Below are positions 57,083 to 64,000 of a DNA stretch of 64,000 nt, piece by piece. The number at the start of each line of letters is the position of its first letter. Within the stretch, counting starts at the first letter, position 1. The notes under the pieces were generated by a model that saw only the letters and a list, made by a program, of their open reading frames with translations, made no database searches and was not told the DNA's origin. The translations under genes and the position numbers were made by a program. This stretch comes from Achatina immaculata (lineage: Eukaryota > Mollusca > Gastropoda > Stylommatophora > Achatinidae): NCBI GenBank assembly GCA_009760885.1, contig CM019693.1:47870751-47934750 (forward strand), in the 5' to 3' direction.

Positions 57083-57348
57083 TACTGTTGGGATTTCCAA
57101 CACATGTGACACAAATAATATCACTAATGTATCTAGATCAACAGCCAGCAGTAAAAATAAATGGTGAAACAACAACTTGGTTTGACAAAAAGCAAGGGGT
57201 CTCTCAGGGATGCATTACTGTTAGCTTATTTATTTAACTTGTATACTGAAAATATAATGAAGAATGTTGGAGAAGACGTATACAAAGAATATTACGATGC
57301 CATAACAATTGAAGGTTATGAAATATCAGAGATTAGACATGCTGATTA
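57083..57348 (+). pseudogene. LINE B second copy, RT motif B region (first piece)
   Basis: Encodes LLGFPTHVTQIISLMYLDQQ, then WFDKKQGVSQGC (motif B; family pattern G-V-x-Q-G-C) and, after a small frame slip, NLYTENIMKNVGEDVYKEYY and YEISEIRHAD. It breaks inside the motif-C codons (HAD) at 57,348, where LINE C is inserted. The frame resumes at 58,367. The 5' end near 57,083 is also present at about 55,464 in the first duplication unit. Confidence 0.86.
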
Positions 57349-58366
57349 GTTAATGTAATCAAAGCCCTATACGAGGGTTTTCAGTGCAAAGTTATCTGTG
57401 GAGAACATACCTCCAGCAGCTTTAGGGTACAAACAGGAGTGAAACAGGGATGTGTACTATCACCAACATTATTTATCTTGGCAGTAGACTGGTTAATGAA
57501 GGAGGCAACATCAGACAAACGCAGAGGATTAAAATGGACCCTTGACACAGTGCTGGAGGACCTTGACTTTGCGGACGACATTTGTCTATTATCAAGCAGT
57601 CACAAAGATATGCAAGATAAAATAAACAAGTTAACCCAGAATGCAAACAACATAGGACTAAAGATCAACGTAGGAAAGATAAAGTTAATGAAGCAAAATG
57701 TGAACAACAGAAATGTACTCAGAGTAGATAACAAGTTAGTGGAGGAGGTCAACGAATTTGTATACCTTGGCAGCAGAGCAGTAGAAAATGGAGACAGCAC
57801 AGAGGACATCAACAGCAGACTTACTAGAGCAAACCAGGCTTTTGCAATGCTACAGAATATATGGAAATCAAATAAACTAAGCATAAATATGAAAATCAGG
57901 ATATTTAAGAGTAATGTTCTAAGTGTACTACTCTATGGAAGTGAATGCTGGAAAATCACCAAAACCATAGAAAACAAGTTGAGTTCTTTCCAGACTAAAT
58001 GTTTACGTAGAATTAAAAAAATATTTTGGCCAAACACCATAAGAAATAACATCTTATTGGCAGAAATGCAGATGAAACCACTGACAACAATTATTGAGGA
58101 AAGACGCTGGCGATGGTTGGGACATGTGCTCCGAATGACTGACAACTCACTACCAAAAATAGCACTAAGATGGACACCACAGGGGAACAGAAGTAAGGGT
58201 AGACCAAAAGAGACATGGAGAAGAACAACAGAAAGGATGTTGAGCAACAGAGGGCTCACCTGGGCAAGAGCAGAAAAAAAGGCGAAAGACAGGCATTTGT
58301 GGAAAACCCTTGCGGAAGCCCCATGTGCCCTGGGCACTTAAGGTTCAGAGAGAGAGAGAGAGAGAT
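57349..58366 (+). mobile_element. LINE C, 5'-truncated RTE-like insertion with open frame
   Basis: Encodes one uninterrupted frame from 57,349 to the TAA at 58,339-58,341 (330 codons), so it is the best-preserved LINE coding sequence here. It reads IKALYEGFQCKV, TGVKQGCVLSPTLF (motif B), LEDLDFADDICLLS (motif C, FADD), NEFVYLGS, LLYGSECWKITK, RRWRWLGHVLRM and GRPKETWRRTTER (C-terminal). There is no start codon at the break, so it is a fragment, not a gene. It ends in (AG)n, 58,347-58,365, and is flanked by perfect ATGCTGATTA duplications (57,339-57,348 and 58,367-58,376). Confidence 0.94.
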
Positions 58367-58695
58367 ATGCTGATTACACCGTATTACTGTCCACAGCACT
58401 AAAAAGAATGGAACAACTAATTATATAAGTTAGTAAAATAGTGTAGGGCAAAACCTTTATTTTAATGCGAGGAAAACTAAATTGATAACAAATGATAAAA
58501 CAAATAAAGCAGCTGAAATATATATCAATGAGGAGCAAGTGGAAGAGGTGGAGAGTTTTGAATCTTGGATCACTGCTAACTAATAATGGAGATACAATGA
58601 GGGAAATTACAAGGAGGACATCTATCGCTCTTCCGAAAGTAAAACAACTAAAGAAGCTCTAGAGAGAAACAAACAGAACTACAAAAATAAGAGTT
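58367..58695 (+). pseudogene. LINE B second copy (second piece)
   Basis: Continues LINE B after LINE C: the end of motif C (ADYTVLLS), NARKTKLITNDKTNKAAEIY and VEEVESFE...SLLTNNGDTM. It is cut at 58,695 by the LTR element and resumes at 63,317. Small frame slips are present. Confidence 0.88.
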
Positions 58696-59279
58696 TGTAA
58701 CAGAATAGCAATTCTGTTCAGAGATTATTTGTGTAGTGCTAATAAATTGTGTTCGCGTAGACCACAACTCATGTCGGTAGGAAGGCCGGTGTGCAAAACG
58801 TCGTTAGAAAGGTCCGTGTGCAAAAAAAGCCGGTCGTTAGAGGAGTCTTGGTGTGAATGTGTAAGTAGATGGACGTGTTTTGTGGAACGGTGTGTTTGTC
58901 TCGAGAAATGTGATAGAGAGAGCATTGTTGTTGTTAGAATTAGTTTAGTTTATTTTCCCTGTGTGAGTTGCAGTCTTTGGGTAAGCTTGTAAGTATGATT
59001 TTTTAGTATGTATAAATCATTGTAAGGTTTTCTTTGCCCATGTGGCGTAGAGGTCATCTCACGCCGGGCATTTGTTACTGTGAATTTCTGTTCAGCCTGA
59101 TGGCTACATTCCCATCATCATGAGTTCACCCCTCATTTTGGTCCATTAATAAATGTGTGTTGTCTGATGATAAACTACACCAATCGGCTTTGTGGAAATT
59201 CTCATTGTTGACCAGTTTGTTTTGGTTGGAAGACTGCCAAGTTACGTTTAAGTCATAGGCACACGCACATTGTGTTTCA
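58696..59279 (+). repeat. 5' LTR
   Basis: From TGTAACAG to TGTGTTTCA, just before the primer-binding site (584 bp). It matches the 3' LTR with almost no change for about 450 bp, then differences accumulate, and after GTTTAAGT (about 59,253) the two no longer align. An 87-residue open frame (58,729-58,992) lies inside and repeats in the 3' LTR. Confidence 0.9.
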
Positions 59280-59280
59280 G

Positions 59281-59295
59281 TGGCGCCGTGACCAG
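59281..59295 (+). promoter_or_regulatory. tRNA primer-binding site of the LTR element
   Basis: TGGCGCCGTGACCAG starts one base after the LTR end. It begins with TGG, complementary to the CCA 3' end of a tRNA, as in many retroelements. Which tRNA cannot be said from sequence alone. Confidence 0.82.
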
Positions 59296-61800
59296 CGCTT
59301 TCTTTCACGGTCTGTCACAAAGTGTTTTAGTTGTTGCTCGTGGGCTGCTGGTTTCATGCACGGTTCATACTTCTAATTGTGAAGTCTTGGCAAGTCCCCA
59401 GATTGTAGTATTTTTGTCTCCAGTTGTATTGTAGTACACACAAAGTTTTGTCTATTGTTACCATGCCCTAGATTACGATTGTCGATCGATGATCTGTTTA
59501 CCTGGCCTCGTTTTCGGCTTTCAAACATGGTAGACTCTGTTTTGGTCATGGAATGGTTGCTAGAGTAAGGATAGATAGATAGTTTAACAGTTTTGGAGGT
59601 TGCTTGCAGATAGATTAGGAGTTGATAGGTTTGTAGTTAGTTAGGCAGTCAAGATGGAGTTGGTTAGCTAGCTAGCGTTCGAATTTCGGTTGGTAGTTCT
59701 GTCAGCATTGGCTTCCCGACATCTTCTGCCGGAGAAGAAAAGGAGTCTAGATTAGGAAAAGAGTTGAGTTGCATTGGCGTCCTTTTCTTCCTTCGAATTG
59801 GCGTCAGGGGTGTGTTGACGAGTCTTTGTGGCGTCTACTCAAGGCGGCGACGATGTCCAGCTTGCTCAGAATCTTGGTGGGCACCTCTAGCTCCTGTGCC
59901 CTAGGCAGCATAGTGGATAAAGCCATACCAGTAGCTTGTATCCGGTCCAGTGAAGTTGATCCTGAACCAGTATCCTGCCAGGAACCAGTGCAGCTTGTAC
60001 GGTACATTTCGCTGGTACTATGTAGGAGGGGACAGGTAACAATTTGTAACTTAACTATGACCCCTGAAATTTCAGCAAGAAGTCAAGCCAGATCGTGCAG
60101 ACTGAACATTATTAATTATAGCAAATAGTGAATGTTGGATTTATTTACTGTCATTCTCTTTGAAAGTTTGTTGGACAATTGAGTAGTTCTGATTCATCCA
60201 GTCTCCAGACATTCATACGAAGGGATATAGTAACTTTTTGGACTACCTTCACCTGTGGAAAAAAAAATTGTTTTTGGAAATGAACATTCTGTTGATTGGA
60301 AGTTGCCAGATATGCTTCTTCTGGATAGATTATCTAGAAATTTCAGGAACATTATTGTGTTTATACATTAGGGACAGTTATTTTGTTCTGCTGTGGAATT
60401 TTGCTGGATTGCAATTAATTAACATTTAGTTTACCATTTCGTTGTGATTTTGCATTAGCAAGGATGATATTGATATTTGACATTAGTGTATGTGTCATTA
60501 ATTTCAGTTTTTTTACTCTGATAGGTGCTAGAAAACTGAGGATTCTTAGTTAAAATTTTTCTGCAAGATTGCCATTTGCTGTTATAACTTATTTAACTAA
60601 AAAGTACAGTAATTATTCTGGACTGTATTAGGTGCCAGTATGGTTGGATTATTTTGAGTGGATTGGATATTGCTAATATTGTTTTTTTTTTGTTTTGTTA
60701 TAGATTATTGGTTCCATGTCTGAGTTTTTCCAGAAAGAGTCATGTTACTATGGAAGAGGCTAGGCTTTGTCATGCAGTGCATTGGAAATGTACCAGAAGC
60801 CCTGGAGGTATCATAGCTACCTATGGGAAGTCCCTGGGAGATTAAGGCTGCAGTTGGAGATTCTCTTAAGCATCATTTTTTATAGATTGTATAGTTCTTG
60901 TGCAGCAATTAGTGAATGTATTTTTTTTTCCTCTGTTTATTTTTTGTATAACGGATTTATTAGTAGTTAATTAGGATGGATCATAAATCATGTAGCCTTG
61001 AATAAGGTGACATTACTGATGATGACTTATCAATAGCCAATTGTTATGGCATTTTCAATGTTCAAATTGGTTATTTATCTTTGATGTGACAGCATTGCCT
61101 TGGATGTGACATTATTACCACGGATGTGATGTTATAAGGAGATTACACAAGCAGGTGTGGCTCTCTGATTGGGTACCTAGGCCGGAACATGCAGATTCCA
61201 TGTAACCGAGCCTAAGGTAAAATTACCAGAGGGGGTCTCTTTTTTTTAAGGACCTAGATATTACATTGTTTTGTTGCGCGTACATGTGGTACGTGGCACA
61301 GTCCCTTTGGGGATAAATAAAAGGTGGATTAGCCTAATACCAAAGTTTTGCCTGTTCTGCATATGTTAATGGATAATTACATATGTTAAGAATGGATGAT
61401 TATATATGATACCAAAGTTTTGCCTATTCTGCATATGTTTAATGGATATTTACATATGTTTAAGAATGGATGATTAATAATTGTAACCCAGATGAACCTA
61501 TTCTGCGTATGTACAGCATATGGCTGCATTTGTCAGTAATAGCAGATTATATATGGTACCAGAGTTTACCTATTCTATGTATGTGTATTGAGGAGTCACA
61601 CATAATAGAAATAGATGATTGTATATGAAGTGGACATGGGCTGAGTATAGCCGAATGTCACACGAACAGTTTATGGGTATGGTCAGAGTATGAAGTTCTA
61701 TGTTGAGAGTCGATTATTATCTTTGAATTAGCCTGGAGTTATAATTTGGATAGGTACATTGGTTTTTTTGAAAGTTTTGACAGGCAAAACTCTACTTTTT
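59296..61800 (+). other. LTR element interior without recognisable genes
   Basis: The longest open frame (59,769-60,128, 119 residues) has no motif I recognise; it could be a remnant of a gag-like leader or chance. 61,340-61,630 holds four degenerate copies of an about 72-bp unit (TACCAAAGTTTTGCCT ... CATATGTT ... GGATGATTATATATG). There is no polymerase, protease or integrase signature. Confidence 0.6.
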
Positions 61801-62330
61801 GGGAGGGGGGAATATTATAGCAGTACAGGCTAGGGGTTATGCCCAGGATTAGTATTTAGGAAATAATTACTAGAGTGAGTACCCTTGTTTGAAAGGTAGG
61901 TTGGTTGAGACCATTGAGCGGGGGTCTTGGGAAAAGCGTGCAGCGTGGAGAAAACTGAGTGGGTAGGAATAGTATAAATACCACTCACGATTAGTCTAAA
62001 GAGGAGAGCCTTACTTGTTTTGTGTGGCAAGAGCCTTACTTGTTTTGTGTAGCAAGAGTCTTACTTGTTTTGTTGTAGGAAGAATTTTAGTAGTTTTGAT
62101 GTAGATGGAATCTCGTTTAGGAAGAGTTTCTAGAAGTGGAAATTTGTTGGTAGTTGGAGGAATTAGGTTTCTTGATCGCTGAGGTTTTAGGTGGAATGTT
62201 GTGAGTATGATTTCATGTGTATAGGACTTATTGTAAGGCGGATTGTCTTTTACTCATTTTCCTGTTATGTCCATGTTGCGGACAGTCTCATGCACCAGAT
62301 ATGGGATGGGTTGTTATGGAGATTGCATAT
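61801..62330 (+). mobile_element. second, related LTR-like segment inside the LTR element
   Basis: GGGAGGGGGGAATATTATAG (61,801 on) is preceded by TTTTGACAGGCAAAACTCTA. This parallels TTTGATGGCCAAATATCTAC plus the polypurine tract before the 3' LTR, so 61,816 looks like another LTR start (TATAGCAG against TGTAACAG). A TATAAATA box (61,974), three tandem copies of AGAGCCTTACTTGTTTTGTG (62,000-62,085) and a block GTGAGTATGATTT...TTATTGTAAGGC that parallels the outer LTR (58,990-59,035) support this. The right end is uncertain. Confidence 0.6.
61973..61980 (+). promoter_or_regulatory. TATA-like box of inner LTR segment
   Basis: GTATAAATACC lies about 155 bp inside the inner LTR-like segment, just before a repeated AGAGCCTTACTTG block, a position that fits a U3/R promoter. 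No experimental support is implied. Confidence 0.45.
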
Positions 62331-62534
62331 GTTATACTTTACTACTCATAGCGTTGAATATAACACATAAGAGTAGGTAGTTATTTGAATATTGTACACC
62401 TTGGTACACCTTGTGGGTAGAATTAGGGTTGTGTTGGATAGTGATTAGTTTGATTAATTCTTTTTTTTTTTGAGAGTTTTCTGTAAAAGTTAGTAATTTT
62501 TTGTTGGAGATATTTGATGGCCAAATATCTACCT

Positions 62535-62550
62535 TTAGGGGGTGGGGAGA
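62535..62550 (+). promoter_or_regulatory. polypurine tract before the 3' LTR
   Basis: TTAGGGGGTGGGGAGA lies five bases before the 3' LTR start (62,556). Such tracts prime plus-strand synthesis in LTR elements. Confidence 0.85.
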
Positions 62551-62555
62551 TATTC

Positions 62556-63316
62556 TGTAACAGAATAGCAATTCTGTTCAGAGATTATTTGTGTAGTGCT
62601 AATAAATTGTGTTCGCGTAGACCACAACTCATGTCGGTAGGAAGGCCGGTGTGCAAAACGTCGTTAGAAAGGTCCGTGTGCAAAAAAAGCCGGTCGTTAG
62701 AGGAGTCTTGGTGTGAATGTGTAAGTAGATGGACGTGTTTTGTGGAACGGTGTGTTTGTCTCGAGAAATGTGATAGAGAGAGCATTGTTGTTGTTAGAAT
62801 TAGTTTAGTTTATTTTCCCTGTGTGAGTTGCAGTCTTTGGGTAAGCTTGTAAGTATGATTTTTTAGTATGTATAAATCATTGTAAGGTTTTCTTTGCCCA
62901 TGTGGCGTAGAGGTCATCTCACGCCGGGCATTTGTTACTGTGAATTTCTGTTCAGCCTGATGGCTACATTCCCATCATCATGAGTTCACCCCTCATTTTG
63001 GTCCATTAATAAATATGTGTTGTCTGATGATAAACTACACCAATTGGCTTTGTGGAAATTCTCATTGTTGACGGTTTGTTTTGGTCAGAAGACTGCCAAG
63101 TTATGTTTAAGTTGTTGTATTCGTACTATTGTGTGGAGTTGAAAGCCTGGGTGTCTTGTTGTATTTTCTTAGTGTATAATTCAGAAAATTAGGTGAAGGT
63201 TAGAACACCAGCAACAAGAAGAAACTTATAAGTTGAAACTGTACTCCACAAGAAGATTCAATCAATCCAGTAGTCATACCATTCAGTAGTCTCCTTGTAA
63301 GGAGGATCCTGTTTCA
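62556..63316 (+). repeat. 3' LTR with a different, longer end
   Basis: The first 555 bp match the 5' LTR. After GTTTAAGT (63,113) it has about 200 bp not present in the 5' LTR, ending GATCCTGTTTCA next to the target duplication. The two LTRs share only TGTTTCA at their 3' ends, so their U5 parts are non-homologous. Confidence 0.88.
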
Positions 63317-63461
63317 AGTTTTAGGGCATGCATCTTTCTCATCTCAACATAAGCATGTGAGACCTGGACCCTTAACAATATAGTTCGCAAATACTTTTAA
63401 ATTTATATGCTACAGAAAAGTCCGTCACATATCATGGACTCACAAAATGAATATATATATA

Positions 63462-63492
<31 letters not shown>

Positions 63493-63795
63493 CATACATA
63501 CTACAAGAACTTAATATTGAAGAAGGTTGGCTAGTAAAGAGAATTAAACAGAGACAATTTAAATTTGTTAGGCATGTTAAACGTCAAAGTAATGTAGAGA
63601 AGACAGTTTTGGAAGGGTACATAATGGGAAAAGAAAGAGAGGAAGACCAAGCGAAGATGGCTGCAAGACATCGTTGATGATCTGCGATTGGACGCATCAA
63701 CAGCAAGGCATCTTACTTACAACCGACAGATCTGCAGGAGAGCTGTTCGGGAGGCAAAGTTCAGCAAAGTGACAGGCAAATGAATGTAGGAAGAT
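63317..63795 (+). pseudogene. LINE B second copy (third piece, 3' end)
   Basis: Resumes LINE B after the LTR element: a diverged ACETWTLN-like block, LQELNIEEGWLVKRIKQRQF, VRHVKRQSNVEKT, a frame-shifted G-R-P block, RRAVREAKFSK and a short AAATGAATG tail at about 63,778. An (AT)n expansion at 63,450-63,490 interrupts it. With the pieces at 57,083-57,348 and 58,367-58,695 it makes about 1.1 kb of the LINE B 3' half. Confidence 0.88.
63450..63491. repeat. (AT)n microsatellite inside LINE B
   Basis: About 20 AT units in two runs, at a place where the 54.2-kb copy has AACAAATATATCTATACTAC. It grew from that AT-rich seed. Confidence 0.95.
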
Positions 63796-63973
63796 TGCAT
63801 ATGTCAGTTAGTATCCTGTGATCCTTATCTTATATTGAGATGTAAACCTCTGGATTTCTTGTTCTTGTTTTGCTTATCAGTTTGAGATATGACATGATAT
63901 ATTTCACCAACATGAGTTCATCGGCCAACATCATCATCATGTGTCGTTAATTAAATGTGTATGTGATCGGCAT

Positions 63974-64000
63974 TGGATGGATGGATGGATGGATGGATGG
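63974..64000. repeat. (GGAT)n microsatellite at window end
   Basis: TGGATGGATGG continues to the last base, so the run is cut by the window edge. Confidence 0.96.

Larger units (their letters stand above)
53987..57224. repeat. 1,619-bp tandem duplication (two units)
   Basis: 53,987-55,605 is repeated at 55,606-57,224 with no difference I can see. Each unit holds LINE B 3' sequence, a stretch of the 40-bp minisatellite, the unrecognised block at 54,878 and the start of a second LINE B copy. The junction joins GCATTACTGTTAG to CTTTTATCACTAC, sharing only CTT. Confidence 0.96.
58696..63316 (+). mobile_element. LTR retrotransposon, non-autonomous or decayed, inserted in LINE B
   Basis: A 4,621-bp element. 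Direct terminal repeats start TGTAACAG (58,696 and 62,556). The outer end is CTGTTTCA (63,316), which nearly mirrors TGTAACAG. AGTT duplications lie at 58,692-58,695 and 63,317-63,320. LINE B runs up to the left end and resumes exactly at the right end (TTAGGGCATGCATCTTT, compare 54,119). A primer-binding site and polypurine tract are in place. No gag, protease, RT or integrase motif is seen in the 3.3-kb interior. Confidence 0.93.

Noticed and set aside
57439..58341. 300-residue open frame as a host gene
   Set aside because: It is the RT and C-terminal part of a 5'-truncated LINE (VKQGC, FADD, GHVLRM, GRPKETW) with target duplication and tail, and the frame runs open back to the truncation point without a start.
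59769..60128. gag gene of the LTR element
   Set aside because: The position would fit, but no nucleocapsid zinc knuckle or capsid-like pattern is visible, so I left it as uncharacterised interior.

Overview
This window reads as repeat-dense, AT-rich animal (metazoan) nuclear DNA. The evidence is non-LTR retrotransposon reverse transcriptases of several families, a Penelope-like element with a GIY-YIG domain, mariner transposase remnants, tRNA-derived SINEs, an LTR element and more than fifteen different minisatellites. A marine invertebrate, perhaps a mollusc, is plausible but is inference only. I see no convincing host protein-coding gene, no rRNA, no stand-alone tRNA, no CRISPR array and nothing bacterial. 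Almost every open frame belongs to a decayed transposon or to a tandem repeat that happens to lack stops.

Layout. 1-2.4 kb: 3' ends of three LINE families. 2.4-7.6 kb: a GC-rich 43-bp minisatellite, then a 34/40-bp minisatellite split by a Penelope-like element (4,556-5,727). 9.0-22.2 kb: one minus-strand LINE with an RNase H domain ('LINE D'), blown up to about 13 kb by nested tandem duplications (2.6 kb, 1,687 bp x3, 780 bp x2, plus internal 64-bp and 55-bp minisatellites). A SINE is present in one duplicate and absent at the exact empty site in the other. 22.3-26.3 kb: a 2.1-kb direct duplication that carries the 3' end of an RTE-like LINE ('LINE A').

26.8-38.2 kb: a 29-bp minisatellite, a SINE with a 13-bp target duplication, a near full-length 3.15-kb LINE A copy inserted in a 41-bp minisatellite, a 5' mariner remnant, small LINE relics and a 30-bp minisatellite. 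38.7-44.65 kb: one array of about 190 copies of a 31-bp unit. 45-53.8 kb: eight further minisatellites, around an internally deleted LINE and a 3' mariner remnant.

53.8-64 kb: a nest of transposons. 'LINE B' sits in a 40-bp minisatellite and is part of a 1,619-bp tandem duplication. A second LINE B copy was broken by 'LINE C' (10-bp target duplication, (AG)n tail, open frame) and by a 4.6-kb LTR element (58,696-63,316; TG..CA ends, AGTT duplication). LINE B resumes after it. Boundaries of minisatellites and of decayed LINE copies are approximate to a few bases or tens of bases. Family letters A-H are my own labels for this window.
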